Shown: positions 14,951 through 24,282, counted from the stretch's first letter. The stretch is 49,721 nucleotides of DNA from an uncultured Pedobacter sp. (GCF_913776295.1 NZ_CAJYOJ010000003.1:1-49721); one strand, 5' to 3'. Numbers and translations are program-made. The notes: generated by a model not told the origin, from the letters alone.

Positions 14951-15802
14951 TTAAACATTAGCGTTCTGAAGCGGATAAAATTTTAGGATACTTGTTAATT
15001 TTTTATCTTTCGCCTTTCCTGTAGGGTTTGACACATTTACCACGCTGATGTACTTAACTGGATCACCAATAGATTCAAAAATCAGTACTTCGGAATAATC
15101 AGTTGCATTTATTAATGAAGGCTGATCCTGTAAAACCGTAAAATTTCGCTGATTTAATGCTTCTAAAATTGTTTCTTTATTTTCTACCAGAGGAATGCGA
15201 TGGCTAATTTTCCGCCTTTTCATCCAATCATCATTAATTTCAGAATAAGGATAAATAACCCGACCATTCAAAACACCATATACAGCCCCATCGATAATCA
15301 CCAAAAATTCCCCCGCCCAAATGATCCATAATAATACACCGCTAACTGTGCCTGTACCCTGGATGCGGAATGTACCGATTTCGTTCAGGTTAATAATTTC
15401 CTGGGCGAGAATATGTGGGTGCGTAAAAAGGAAAACGAAATCCTGAGCCAAAAACTTTAAATCATTGCCATTCAGGTTAAAAGTAAAACCTTTCCTGCTA
15501 TAAGCTATGGCATCAAACAATACCCATTGGATATAAAAGGCAAATAATCCACAAAAGATGGCAATAATGGTAACGATTTTTTTATTCCGGAGTTTTCCGA
15601 TCTTAACACCAAGATCAATAAAAAATCCTAAACCCAGGCCTAGAAGCAAAGCGATAATGGCAATGAACCAAATATTGGGAATAAGCCTTCCGAGGATAAT
15701 GTAGAAAACCGGAAGAATGAATGATGCCAATATGCCAATGGCAAGTGTAGTCAGAATAGCTGATGTCGAAGCGTAACCTTGAGGGGTGTATCTGGGTTCC
15801 AT
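14951..15802 (-). CDS. Membrane protein of unknown function
   Basis: A 283-residue protein with about four transmembrane segments: residues near 13-38, 43-62, 76-96 and 154-180. A soluble C-terminal domain of about 90 residues follows. The start MEPRYTPQGYASTS has no signal sequence. I do not recognise a family. It is separated from the downstream aminotransferase by 71 bases and may be read with it or alone; nothing nearby points to a job. The ATG at 15802 is the only start that leaves the first helix whole. Confidence 0.7.
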   Translation of the reverse strand: MEPRYTPQGYASTSAILTTLAIGILASFILPVFYIILGRLIPNIWFIAIIALLLGLGLGFFIDLGVKIGKLRNKKIVTIIAIFCGLFAFYIQWVLFDAIAYSRKGFTFNLNGNDLKFLAQDFVFLFTHPHILAQEIINLNEIGTFRIQGTGTVSGVLLWIIWAGEFLVIIDGAVYGVLNGRVIYPYSEINDDWMKRRKISHRIPLVENKETILEALNQRNFTVLQDQPSLINATDYSEVLIFESIGDPVKYISVVNVSNPTGKAKDKKLTSILKFYPLQNANV

Positions 15803-15873
15803 AAAAGCGTGAAATGAGATTTTTTATTTGAACACTCCACCATCTGATTTGTTTGATGAAGTGTTCAGATTCT

Positions 15874-17127
15874 CTATTTCAATTTGCTTAAAGCCAGTTT
15901 TATTCTAGGTAGCATATCTTTTATATCCTGTAAAGTACAAGCCCCTACTGATGCCCTGAACCAAGGCATACCTGGCTCATTTCCGAATGCAGAAAAAGGT
16001 ACCAAAGCGGCCCCCGCCTCTTTGATCAAATAAAAGTTAACATCTGCACTATCTTTTAAAAGCTGACCATCTTCGGTCGTTTTACCGATGTAATCAATTT
16101 TGATCGTCAGGTAAATGGCACCCATCGGCTCCACTGCGTCTACATTAAAACCTTCAGCTTTTAAATCGTTGAAGCCTTTATAAAGCGCGTTTAAGCTGTC
16201 TTGTATCTGTGCTTTAAAACCGGTTAAGAATTTATCAACCTGCGGCTTATTGTTAAAATAGTCAGACATGGCAATCTGCTCTGCTTTTGGCGCCCAGGCA
16301 CCCATGTGGCCTACCAGTGCTTTCATCCGGTTTACGATATCCTCCGGGCCAAATCCCCAGCCCACACGTACACCTGTTGCAGCAAGGCATTTAGAACTAC
16401 CATCCACAAAAATGGTAAATGGTTTCATTTCCGGACGTAGTGAAACTGGATTTACATGTTCTTTATCAAAAGTTAAAAGCGAATAAATCTGATCGTACAT
16501 CAGGTAAAGTGGTTTTTCATCAGCACCTCTGGTTGCATTTTCTTCCAAAACCGCATCACAAATCTCAGCCAAAGCATCAGCATCGAACATGGTACCTGTT
16601 GGATTTAAAGGCGAACATAATGCCAATAAAGTTGCACCTTTTAAATGCGGTTTTAACTGGGCTGCAGTTGGCATAAAATGATGGGCTGCATCGGTTTCAA
16701 CTGCTATGGCATTTGCGGATGTTAAATGGCAATAATGGTTATTATTCCATGATGGCGCAGGAAAAACCACCGCATCACCCGGATCAATTAATGCCAGAAA
16801 AGTAGCGTAAATTAAAGGACGTGAGCCACCTGAAACCAAAATACTATTGGTATTGTATTCTAGTCCGAATCTGTCTTTCAACAATTCCGAAACCGTTTCC
16901 CGTAAAGGCAAAACACCATCAGCAGGCGGATAATTGGTTTGGTTGGCATTGTAGGCTTCCACAATCCCAGCTTTTAACTCAGTTGGTATTGGGTAAATAT
17001 TCGAATCGAAATCGCCAATGGTCAGGTTAGCAATCGATGCGCCTTTGCGCTTCATTTCGTTAACTTCATTACCAATTTTTATAATCTCTGAGCCTATTAA
17101 TGAGTTGGCTATTACTGAAACTTTCAT
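15874..17127 (-). CDS. PLP-dependent aminotransferase, class I/II
   Basis: A 417-residue fold-type I aminotransferase. LTIGDFDSNIYPIP and YPPADGVLPLRETV are N-terminal substrate-side motifs, SGGSRPLIYATF is the PLP phosphate region, SPLNPTGTMF is the conserved N-P-T-G turn, and VDGSSKCLAATGVRVGWGFG holds the Schiff-base Lys. FRASVGACT near the C-terminus carries the carboxylate-binding Arg. An aspartate/aromatic aminotransferase is likely; the exact amino donor cannot be told. It lies next to the arginine cluster on the same strand but behind a small ORF, so it need not belong to it. Confidence 0.85.
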   Translation of the reverse strand: MKVSVIANSLIGSEIIKIGNEVNEMKRKGASIANLTIGDFDSNIYPIPTELKAGIVEAYNANQTNYPPADGVLPLRETVSELLKDRFGLEYNTNSILVSGGSRPLIYATFLALIDPGDAVVFPAPSWNNNHYCHLTSANAIAVETDAAHHFMPTAAQLKPHLKGATLLALCSPLNPTGTMFDADALAEICDAVLEENATRGADEKPLYLMYDQIYSLLTFDKEHVNPVSLRPEMKPFTIFVDGSSKCLAATGVRVGWGFGPEDIVNRMKALVGHMGAWAPKAEQIAMSDYFNNKPQVDKFLTGFKAQIQDSLNALYKGFNDLKAEGFNVDAVEPMGAIYLTIKIDYIGKTTEDGQLLKDSADVNFYLIKEAGAALVPFSAFGNEPGMPWFRASVGACTLQDIKDMLPRIKLALSKLK

Positions 17128-17181
17128 TTATTTGTATATTGAATGCTGATAACCAGCACATTTATAATGCTTTAATTAATT

Positions 17182-17364
17182 TTAAATATCCTTTAAGCTT
17201 AGTCGTTTTCTTTGCTGCATTTCTTTAAGCTCTCTTAAGGCTTCAGCAATTTCAGCTGTTATATCGCTCGTTGGTTCTGATTTAACTTTTACACCAATAT
17301 TGTTAAGCGGTTCTTTAACAAAACCTTTGTCCTTATTCTTAATTTCTATTGGCAAAGTCGTCAT
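17182..17364 (-). CDS. Small antitoxin-like protein, unknown
   Basis: A 60-residue ORF, MTTLPIEIKNKDKGFVKEPL at the start and EIAEALRELKEMQQRKRLSL near the end. The C-terminal amphipathic helix with a basic tail resembles the toxin-binding end of small Bacteroidota antitoxins, but no toxin ORF is adjacent. It sits 20 bases after the argH stop, on the same strand. Codon use looks normal, so it is probably real. Unknown function. Confidence 0.5.
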   Translation of the reverse strand: MTTLPIEIKNKDKGFVKEPLNNIGVKVKSEPTSDITAEIAEALRELKEMQQRKRLSLKDI

Positions 17365-17384
17365 AATTACAAATTTATCAAGTT

Positions 17385-18716
17385 CTATCTAACCAAATCT
17401 GCTATTGCTTTATTCACCTTTTCAAAACCAAACTGTGCGAGTACAGCGTTCATGGTATCGGTAATCTGCTCGTTACACAGGTTGCCTATACTTCCCTCAT
17501 GCGTATGGTGTATTTGGTTAGATGGTGCAAATGTACCATTTTCAATCTGCTCACCAACTATTTTGTAAGCTTCTCTAAAAGAAATACCCTTTAAGGCAAG
17601 TTCATTAACCACTTCAACACTAAACAGGTAATCGTACTTTTTATCCTTTAAAATATCATCCTTTATGGTGATGTTCTGGAACATAAAAGTGGCGATTTCC
17701 AGGCACTCATTAAGCGAAGTAATGGCTGGAAAAAGATTTTCCTTTAATAACTGTAAATCTCGGTGATAGCCAGATGGCAGATTGGTAATCATCATGGCAA
17801 TTTCATTTGGCAAAGCCTGAATTTTATTGCAACGCGAACGGATGAGTTCGAAAACATCAGGATTTTTTTTATGTGGCATAATGCTCGAGCCTGTTGTCAA
17901 TTCAGGTGGAAAACTGATGAAGCCAAAATTCTGGTTGATGAAGAGGCAAACATCCATGGCCATTTTTGCAAGCGTTGCGGCAACTGCGCTCATGGCCTGT
18001 GCCAGGATTCTTTCGGTTTTACCGCGTCCCATTTGTGCATAAACCACATTGTAGTTTAAGCTTTCAAAACCCAACAATTGGGTCGTTAACGTTCTGTTTA
18101 ATGGGAATGATGAGCCATAACCTGCAGCAGAACCCAGTGGATTTTTATTGGTAATTTTCCAGGCGGCAAGCATCAGTTCCATATCCTCTGCAAGGCTTTC
18201 GGCATAGGCGCCAAACCACAAACCAAATGATGATGGCATGGCAATCTGCAGATGCGTATAACCTGGCAATAATTTATCTTTATGGGCATTGCTCAGCTCG
18301 ATCAACTGATTAAACAAAGTAGCCGTCTGTTTAACCATATCTTCAATGCAGGCACGGAAAAATAGTTTTAAATCAACCAAAACCTGATCGTTACGTGAAC
18401 GCCCGCTGTGGATTTTTTTGCCTGCTTCGCCAATGCGCTGGGTAAGCAACCACTCTACCTGCGAGTGTACGTCTTCAACCGTATCTTCGATGCTAAAATT
18501 ACCGGCTTCAATCTCAGCGTAAATATTTTTAAGTTCCTGCTGAATGGTTTTTAATTCCTCTGCAGTAAGCAAATTAATGCTTTCCAACATTTCAGTATGC
18601 GCCAGTGACCCCAGCACGTCAAACTTTGCCATTTGCAGATCGAGTTCGCGGTCTTTACCTACGGTAAAATGTTCTACAAACTGATTAACATCAATATTTT
18701 TTTGCCAAATTTTCAT
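17385..18716 (-). CDS. argH: Argininosuccinate lyase
   Basis: A 443-residue enzyme that splits argininosuccinate to arginine and fumarate, the last step of arginine synthesis. The fumarase-superfamily signature GSSIMPHKKNPD is present, together with DVHSQVEWLLTQRIGEAG, KIHSGRSRNDQV and PGYTHLQIAMPSSFG, which bind substrate. The length is typical. The start ATG at 18716 gives the usual N-terminus. It is the last arginine gene of the minus-strand cluster. Confidence 0.95.
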   Translation of the reverse strand: MKIWQKNIDVNQFVEHFTVGKDRELDLQMAKFDVLGSLAHTEMLESINLLTAEELKTIQQELKNIYAEIEAGNFSIEDTVEDVHSQVEWLLTQRIGEAGKKIHSGRSRNDQVLVDLKLFFRACIEDMVKQTATLFNQLIELSNAHKDKLLPGYTHLQIAMPSSFGLWFGAYAESLAEDMELMLAAWKITNKNPLGSAAGYGSSFPLNRTLTTQLLGFESLNYNVVYAQMGRGKTERILAQAMSAVAATLAKMAMDVCLFINQNFGFISFPPELTTGSSIMPHKKNPDVFELIRSRCNKIQALPNEIAMMITNLPSGYHRDLQLLKENLFPAITSLNECLEIATFMFQNITIKDDILKDKKYDYLFSVEVVNELALKGISFREAYKIVGEQIENGTFAPSNQIHHTHEGSIGNLCNEQITDTMNAVLAQFGFEKVNKAIADLVR

Positions 18717-18872
18717 TTTAATTTATTTAACCGCAAAGGGCGCCAGGCTTTTCGCAAAGCGCGCAAAGCTCTTCTATTTCTACTAAAGCGTTCACTGAGT
18801 TTCACAAAGCACACCAGGCATTCAAACATTCAAGTCAGGCACCCAAAGCTTAAGCCTTCAACCTTAAAACCC
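18717..18872. repeat. Intergenic low-complexity and heptamer repeat, argE-like/argH spacer
   Basis: CGCAAAGGGCGCCAGGC and CGCAAAGCGCGCAAAGC repeats are followed by a heptamer-phased run from about 18854 (GCCTTCA, ACCTTAA, AACCCTC, AACCTTG) that enters the 3' end of the argE-like gene. No gene is seen. Confidence 0.5.
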
Positions 18873-19940
18873 TCAACCTTGAACCACTGGTTTCAACATA
18901 TTCACGTATCCTTCCACTCCTTCTGCTACTTCTCTAACATATATAAATTCATCGGCCATGTGCGAACGACCTGAAAAACCCGGTCCACATTTTACAGATG
19001 GAATATCCAATAAAGCCTGATCAGATGTAGTAGGCGAGCCGTAAGTTGTTTTGCCCAAAGCTACCCCAGCCTGCACAACCGGATGGTTTTTATCAATAGA
19101 TGAAGGTTTTAAACGGATGGAGCGTGGTGTAACATCACAATCTACGTTTGCGCGGATAATTTCCAATACCTCTTCATTGGTGTAAGCATCTGTTACCCTT
19201 ACATCAACCGTAAAAGTACAGTTAGCGGGTACTACATTATGCTGCGAACCGGCGTTAATGATCGTTACGGTCATTTTCAGCGGACCAAAAACTTCTGATA
19301 CTTTGGGAAACTGATAATTTCTAAACCATTCAATATCTTTCAACGCTTTGTAAATCGCATTCTCCCCTTCTTCCCGGGCAGCATGCCCTGCTTTACCGTG
19401 CGATACACAATCCAACACCAGCAGGCCACGTTCAGCGATAGCTAAGTTCATTTCGGTAGGCTCACCTACAATACCAAATTCAAGTTCACCTAAATCAGGC
19501 AATACCAGTTCCAAGCCATTATTGCCCGAAATTTCTTCTTCAGCCGTAGCTGCCAAACAGATATTATATTTCAGGTTTTCCTGCTCGTAGTAGTACAAAA
19601 ATGTTCCGATTAAAGAAACCAGACAACCACCAGCATCATTACTGCCCAAGCCAAAAAGTTTATCTCCTTCAATTGCTGCATCGTATGGATCGCGGGTATA
19701 ACCTGAGTTCGGTTTAACCGTATCGTGGTGTGAGTTTAACAATAAAGTTGGCTTACTGGCATCAAAATGCTTGTTATAGGCCCAAACATTATTCATCTTA
19801 CGCTGGGTCTTAACCCCTCTCTCTTCCAAAAACTGGGCTATTAAATTAGCAGTCCGGTCTTCTTCCTTACTGAAAGACTGGATGCGAATCAATTGCCTCA
19901 GCAGATCCAGACTTTCCTTTTGTATATTTTCTAGTAACAT
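18873..19940 (-). CDS. M20 family deacylase, probable N-acylcitrulline/N-acylornithine deacylase
   Basis: A 355-residue metallopeptidase of the ArgE/DapE/CPG2 type. LLNSHHDTVKPNSGYTRD gives the first metal ligands (His, Asp), LGSNDAGGC the bridging Asp, and ATAEEEISGNNG the catalytic Glu pair. GEPTEMNLAIAERG follows. In organisms with an N-acylornithine carbamoyltransferase this enzyme removes the acyl group from N-acylcitrulline rather than from N-acetylornithine. With the argF' Val90 signature, N-succinylcitrulline is the likely substrate. It lies between proC and argH in the cluster. Substrate assignment is inference. Confidence 0.88.
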   Translation of the reverse strand: MLLENIQKESLDLLRQLIRIQSFSKEEDRTANLIAQFLEERGVKTQRKMNNVWAYNKHFDASKPTLLLNSHHDTVKPNSGYTRDPYDAAIEGDKLFGLGSNDAGGCLVSLIGTFLYYYEQENLKYNICLAATAEEEISGNNGLELVLPDLGELEFGIVGEPTEMNLAIAERGLLVLDCVSHGKAGHAAREEGENAIYKALKDIEWFRNYQFPKVSEVFGPLKMTVTIINAGSQHNVVPANCTFTVDVRVTDAYTNEEVLEIIRANVDCDVTPRSIRLKPSSIDKNHPVVQAGVALGKTTYGSPTTSDQALLDIPSVKCGPGFSGRSHMADEFIYVREVAEGVEGYVNMLKPVVQG

Positions 19941-19982
19941 ATAGTATCAAGTAGTTAACAGTAAGCATCAGGATAGCGTTAA

Positions 19983-20017
19983 ACCCCTACACCTTCAACC
20001 TTACACCTTTAACCTTC
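19983..20017. repeat. Heptamer array, proC/argE-like spacer
   Basis: Five consecutive 7-base units in phase: ACCCCTA, CACCTTC, AACCTTA, CACCTTT, AACCTTC. It occupies the spacer up to the proC stop. Confidence 0.7.
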
Positions 20018-20818
20018 TTTTGTGTACAAATTCCCCGCTTTCAAAGCCGAAAGTTTAATACCTTTTATCAACGACGAACTAAAACCATTATGTTCCATTT
20101 CATTTAAACCAGCAATGGTACAACCTTTCGGCGAAGTTACCTTATCTATTTCTGATTCCGGGTGTGTTCCATGTAATAAAAGTAAATCGGCTGCGCCTTT
20201 AGCCGTTTGAACAGCCATTTTCAACGCTTCATCAGCATGGAAACCAATTTCTACGCCACCTTGCGATGCAGCCCTGATCGCCCTCAAGAAAAAAGCGATA
20301 CCGCAGGCACAAAGTGCTGTTGCAGAGGTCATCAGATCTTCATTAATTTTTACCACAGACCCAACAGTTTCGAACATTCTGGTTACCTCAGCAATATTTT
20401 CTACTGACGCATTATCGCTGGCCATACAAGTCATAGACTGGCCAATGGCAATTGCCGTATTTGGCATTACCCGTACCACTTCTACACCATCACCTAGTTT
20501 TTCCCTAACAGCCGCACAGCTCACCCCCGATATTACCGAAATAACCAAATGTTTAGCCTGGATAACCGAAGTTTGAATTTCTTCTAAAACCGTGTTTAAC
20601 TGCTGGGGCAGAACAGCGAGGATGACAACGTCCGCATCAACAACCGCTTGTTTATTATCTTGGCTAACCTTAAAGCCGGCTTCAGCAAAAGATTTTAAAT
20701 GGTCAGTATTTCTACGGGTAAGGGTAATGTCGGCAGCCTGGGCAAAATTGGCTTTAACCAATCCTTTCGCTAAAGATAAACCGATGTTTCCACTACCAAT
20801 AATGGCTATTTTTTTCAT
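20009..20818 (-). CDS. proC: Pyrroline-5-carboxylate reductase
   Basis: A 269-residue NAD(P)H-dependent reductase making proline from pyrroline-5-carboxylate. It has the N-terminal Rossmann motif IGSGNIGLSLAKGL, VVRVMPNTAIAIGQSMTCMA in the middle, and the C-terminal GCTIAGLNEMEHNGF that matches the ProC signature (TSPKGCTIAGL). The length is normal. Its place inside the arginine cluster suggests coordinated use of glutamate-derived semialdehydes, but it is not a step of arginine synthesis itself. Confidence 0.93.
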   Translation of the reverse strand: MKKIAIIGSGNIGLSLAKGLVKANFAQAADITLTRRNTDHLKSFAEAGFKVSQDNKQAVVDADVVILAVLPQQLNTVLEEIQTSVIQAKHLVISVISGVSCAAVREKLGDGVEVVRVMPNTAIAIGQSMTCMASDNASVENIAEVTRMFETVGSVVKINEDLMTSATALCACGIAFFLRAIRAASQGGVEIGFHADEALKMAVQTAKGAADLLLLHGTHPESEIDKVTSPKGCTIAGLNEMEHNGFSSSLIKGIKLSALKAGNLYTKEG

Positions 20819-21052
20819 TTGATTACAAAGATTTTGGTGACTTCACCGATTAATCAATTAATGTTTATTTGAAAAGCAGTTTCGGTAATACTATTAAGGT
20901 CAGTCCTGCTATCCACTTCAATCTTTTTAAGCATGACAGTTAATTACAGCTACAGCTAAAAAAGTATTTCCGTTTCTATCAGGTTTAGCTTGCAAAAGCA
21001 GTGGTTAATCGGTTTCTTTTCCTCTCTGAGCAATACATTGATGCAATGATTC
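20819..21052. repeat. argB/proC spacer with decayed intergenic repeat
   Basis: CAGTCCTGCTATCCACTT (20901-20918), GCATGACAG and TTCCGTTTCTATCAGG match a dispersed repeat family related to 4050-4140. No ORF is supported. Confidence 0.45.
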
Positions 21053-21087
21053 AACCCTGTGCCTTCAACCTTAATACCTTCCGCCTT
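21053..21087. repeat. Heptamer array, argB/proC spacer
   Basis: Five 7-base units in phase: AACCCTG, TGCCTTC, AACCTTA, ATACCTT, CCGCCTT. It abuts the argB stop codon. Confidence 0.6.
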
Positions 21088-21877
21088 ATTTCAGCATTTT
21101 GGTACCAAAAGTACCCGTTGCCAATTCAGCCAACTCATCGGCCTTTCCGATATATACTGCTGAAACACCTTTCTTGATGGCTTCAAAGGCATTATGTAAT
21201 TTTGGGATCATTCCACCTGCTACCGTTCCATCAGCCTTTAATCCTTCAAATTCATCTGTTTTAACTTCTCTTACCACAGAGGCATCATCATTTACATCTT
21301 TTAGTACACCTTTTTTCTCAAAGCAATATACCAATCTTGTTTCATATAAAGCTGACAATGCCACTGCTACAGACGAAGCAATAGTATCAGCATTGGTGTT
21401 CAACAATTGGGTTTCGCCATCGTGTGTAATGGCACATAAAACTGGAACCAATCCTGCTTTCAACAGGTTGTCTAACGTGCTTGCTGATACAGAGTTTTCA
21501 TCCAGATCACCAACAAAACCGTAATCAACGTCTTTAACAGGGCGTTTTTTCGCCTGAATAATATTTCCGTCAGCACCGGTTAAGCCAATGGCATTGCTAC
21601 CTTTGGCCTGTAATTGGGCAACCATATTTTTGTTGATCAATCCGGCATAAACCATGGTTACAATGCGCAAGGTTTCGATATCCGTTATTCTTCTGCCCTC
21701 AACCATTTTAGCTTCAATGCCCAGCGATTCGCCCATTTCGGTTGCGATTTTTCCACCGCCGTGCACTAAAATTTTATCTCCTGGCAGTGCTGTAAAATCC
21801 AGTAAAAACCGGTGCAGGTTTTCTGAATGATCAATTACGTTTCCACCTATTTTTATGATCGTAAGTTGCTTCATCAT
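21086..21877 (-). CDS. argB: N-acylglutamate kinase
   Basis: A 263-residue amino-acid kinase that phosphorylates the gamma-carboxyl of N-acetyl- or N-succinyl-glutamate. The phosphate-binding start is IIKIGGNVID, LVHGGGKIATEM is the acylglutamate-binding GGG loop, LLNTNADTIASSVA is the ATP-side motif and GTVAGGMIPKLHNAFEA completes the fold. The length is typical for a non-fused ArgB. Given argF' Val90, the natural substrate may be N-succinylglutamate (inference). Confidence 0.94.
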   Translation of the reverse strand: MMKQLTIIKIGGNVIDHSENLHRFLLDFTALPGDKILVHGGGKIATEMGESLGIEAKMVEGRRITDIETLRIVTMVYAGLINKNMVAQLQAKGSNAIGLTGADGNIIQAKKRPVKDVDYGFVGDLDENSVSASTLDNLLKAGLVPVLCAITHDGETQLLNTNADTIASSVAVALSALYETRLVYCFEKKGVLKDVNDDASVVREVKTDEFEGLKADGTVAGGMIPKLHNAFEAIKKGVSAVYIGKADELAELATGTFGTKMLK

Positions 21878-21970
21878 GTATGTTCGCCGTGGCTCGTATA
21901 TGCACTAACCACCCTAATTTTTTATTTTAATGATTTCGGTTCTTGAGGACACGAACCGAAGCTATAGAAT

Positions 21971-22942
21971 TTACAACTCCTCCAGTACCGCTTTAATGAC
22001 GGCTTGTGCGGCCCATAAGCGGTTTCCAGCTTCGTGGATTACCAATGAATTTGGACCATCCAAAATTTCTGATGATAATTCCAGATCTCGGCGAACCGGC
22101 AAACAGTGCATCACTTTTGCATCATTGGTGATTTTTAACTTTTCGTTATTCATCATCCAGCCATCCGGATAAGTTAATACCTTTCCGTATTCTTTGTAAC
22201 TGCTCCAGTTTTTTACGTAAACATAATCAGCGCCAACCAGGGCATCTTCTATATTATATTGGATATTGGCACCCGGTGTAAAATCTTCTGCAAGTTCATA
22301 TCCTTCTGGCTGAGCAATCGTGAAATCGATCATTCCCTCCGCCTGCGCTTTACACATCCACTCTGCAAATGAATTGGGAACAGCCTGTGGGAGTGCTTTA
22401 ACATGAGGCGCCCATGCCAAAACTACTTTTGGTTTGCGGCCGTCAGGTTGTTTAGTCCAGGTTTCGTGAATGGTAATAATATCAGCAAAACTCTGCAAGG
22501 GATGGCGTGTTGCACTCTCTAAGCTCACTACCGGCACAGCACAGTATTTCACAAACTTATTGAAAAAATCCTCACTGTAATCTTCGTCCCGATTATTTAA
22601 TTTCGGGAAACAACGCAGCCCAAGAATATCGCAATACTGCCCCATAACGGCAGCAGCCTCACGGATATGTTCTACAGTAGAACCATTCATCACTACGCCA
22701 TCCTGCGTTTCCAAAGCCCAGCCTTCTTTATCCAGATTCATCACCATCACATTCATCCCTAAATTCAAGGCTGCTTTTTGCGTGCTTAAACGGGTACGTA
22801 AGCTAGGGTTCATGAAAACCAATCCAAGGGTTTTGTTCTTACCTAAATGCTGATGTGCATAAGGATTGGCTTTTAATGCCAATGCATCATTTACAAATTG
22901 TTTGATGCTCGGAACATCATGTACGGAAGTGAATAACTTCAT
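21971..22942 (-). CDS. argF': N-succinylornithine (N-acylornithine) carbamoyltransferase
   Basis: A 323-residue transcarbamylase. FMNPSLRTRLSTQ (about 43-55) is the carbamoyl-phosphate loop, NGSTVEHIREA (86-96) the specificity loop, LGLRCFP and ESATRHPLQSFADI the family signatures, and MHCLPVRRDLE the C-terminal HCLP motif. Residue 90 is Val. In Xanthomonas N-acetylornithine transcarbamylase this position is Glu92 and in Bacteroides fragilis N-succinylornithine transcarbamylase Pro90; mutating Glu92 to Pro, Ser, Val or Ala is reported to give the succinyl enzyme. Val therefore favours N-succinylornithine. It replaces the classical argF and lies between argD and argB. Confidence 0.93.
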   Translation of the reverse strand: MKLFTSVHDVPSIKQFVNDALALKANPYAHQHLGKNKTLGLVFMNPSLRTRLSTQKAALNLGMNVMVMNLDKEGWALETQDGVVMNGSTVEHIREAAAVMGQYCDILGLRCFPKLNNRDEDYSEDFFNKFVKYCAVPVVSLESATRHPLQSFADIITIHETWTKQPDGRKPKVVLAWAPHVKALPQAVPNSFAEWMCKAQAEGMIDFTIAQPEGYELAEDFTPGANIQYNIEDALVGADYVYVKNWSSYKEYGKVLTYPDGWMMNNEKLKITNDAKVMHCLPVRRDLELSSEILDGPNSLVIHEAGNRLWAAQAVIKAVLEEL

Positions 22943-22944
22943 GA

Positions 22945-22973
22945 TTTAAGGTTAAAGGTTGAGGGTTGAAAGG
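22945..22973. repeat. Heptamer array, argD/argF' spacer
   Basis: TTTAAGG, TTAAAGG, TTGAGGG, then an 8-base TTGAAAGG. The other end of the same spacer (about 23073-23100) reads CGGCCTT, TTGCCTT, CCCGCCC in the opposite sense, so the spacer is bounded by inversely oriented arrays. Confidence 0.55.
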
Positions 22974-23100
22974 CTGAAGATTTTTTGACAACCTTCCAAC
23001 ACTCAAAAATTTATAAAATGCGATTATCACCGCTTGATTTATATTAAAGTTTTTGGCTTTGCATTTACACCATTCGGCCTTTTGCCTTCCCGCCCTCTAC

Positions 23101-24231
23101 CTATTTTACCAACTTTCCAAATGCCTGCAAAAACTCATCTGCATGCGCTTTGGTTAAATTTAATGCTGGCAGTAAACGGATCACATTGGGCTTTGCCTCG
23201 CCGGTAAAGATGAAATGCTTAAACAACAGCTCTTTTTTTACATGCGCCAGCTCTTCTGGTAATTCGATACCAATCATTAAACCACGGCCACGAACTTCTT
23301 TTACCTGTTCAAATTTCTTTAATTCGGCAATTAAATAATTCCCCACCTCTTCGGCGCTTTTCATTAGGTTATCCTGCTCCATCACCTCCAGCACAGCCAA
23401 AGCCGCAGCACAGGCCAGGTGGTTACCGCCAAAGGTTGTACCCAATTCGCCGTGCCAAGGTTTAAATTTAGGGGCTATAGCAATTCCGGCTACCGGAAAT
23501 CCGTTGCCCATTCCTTTTGCCATGGTATATACGTCAGCTTCTACGCCGGCCCAATCGTGAGAGTAAAACAAACCTGTTCTGCCATAACCACATTGTACTG
23601 AATCGGCAATATAAACAGCATTGTACTCATCGCATAGTGAACGGATTTTTTGAAGGAAGCTTTTTGATGCTTCTTTAATTCCACCAACACCTTGTATACC
23701 TTCAATAATTACCGCACAGATTTCGTTACCCTGCGCTTTAAAAGTTTCTTCTAAAGCCACCTCGTTATTATGCGGCAAAAAGATCACATTTTCGGTCTGA
23801 TTAACCGGTGCTACAATTTTAGGGTTATCGGTTACAGCAACCGCTAGAGAAGTACGTCCGTGGAAAGCGCCTGTAAACGCTATTACTTTTTTTCTGCCAT
23901 TATAAAACGAGGCGAGTTTAAGCGCATTTTCATTTGCTTCTGCTCCTGAATTACATAAAAATAATTGGAAATCCTTTTTGCCCGATACTTCTCCCAGCTT
24001 TTCAGCCAGTTGCACCTGCAAAGGGATTTTAACAGAGTTGGAGTAAAAACCAACTTTGTTTAACTGATCGGTTAATCGGCTTACATAATGTGAGTTGGTA
24101 TGGCCAATGGAAATTACAGCGTGTCCGCCGTATAAGTCTAAATATTGTTGTCCGTTAGCATCCCAAACATTGCTGCCGGCTGCTTTGGTAATTTCTATAT
24201 CGTTAAGGGGGTAAACGTCGAATAGTTGCAT
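23101..24231 (-). CDS. argD: N-acylornithine aminotransferase
   Basis: A 376-residue class III PLP aminotransferase converting N-acylglutamate semialdehyde to N-acylornithine. It contains YLDLYGGHAVISIGHTN, FCNSGAEANENALKLA, FTGAFHGRTSLAVAVT, IIEGIQGVGGIKEAS, ADSVQCGYGRTG and the PLP Lys in YTMAKGMGNGFPVAG. GTTFGGNHLACAAAL follows. The length is a little short but complete. It lies downstream of the four-helix-bundle gene and upstream of argF'. Confidence 0.94.
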   Translation of the reverse strand: MQLFDVYPLNDIEITKAAGSNVWDANGQQYLDLYGGHAVISIGHTNSHYVSRLTDQLNKVGFYSNSVKIPLQVQLAEKLGEVSGKKDFQLFLCNSGAEANENALKLASFYNGRKKVIAFTGAFHGRTSLAVAVTDNPKIVAPVNQTENVIFLPHNNEVALEETFKAQGNEICAVIIEGIQGVGGIKEASKSFLQKIRSLCDEYNAVYIADSVQCGYGRTGLFYSHDWAGVEADVYTMAKGMGNGFPVAGIAIAPKFKPWHGELGTTFGGNHLACAAALAVLEVMEQDNLMKSAEEVGNYLIAELKKFEQVKEVRGRGLMIGIELPEELAHVKKELLFKHFIFTGEAKPNVIRLLPALNLTKAHADEFLQAFGKLVK

Positions 24232-24233
24232 AT

Positions 24234-24282
24234 TTTGAGGTATAAGGTTTGAGGTATAGGGTTTGAGGTATAGGGTTTAAGG
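24234..24282. repeat. Perfectly phased heptamer array, 7 units
   Basis: Seven back-to-back 7-base units: TTTGAGG, TATAAGG, TTTGAGG, TATAGGG, TTTGAGG, TATAGGG, TTTAAGG. This is the clearest array, immediately upstream of argD and downstream of the four-helix-bundle gene. Confidence 0.85.
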
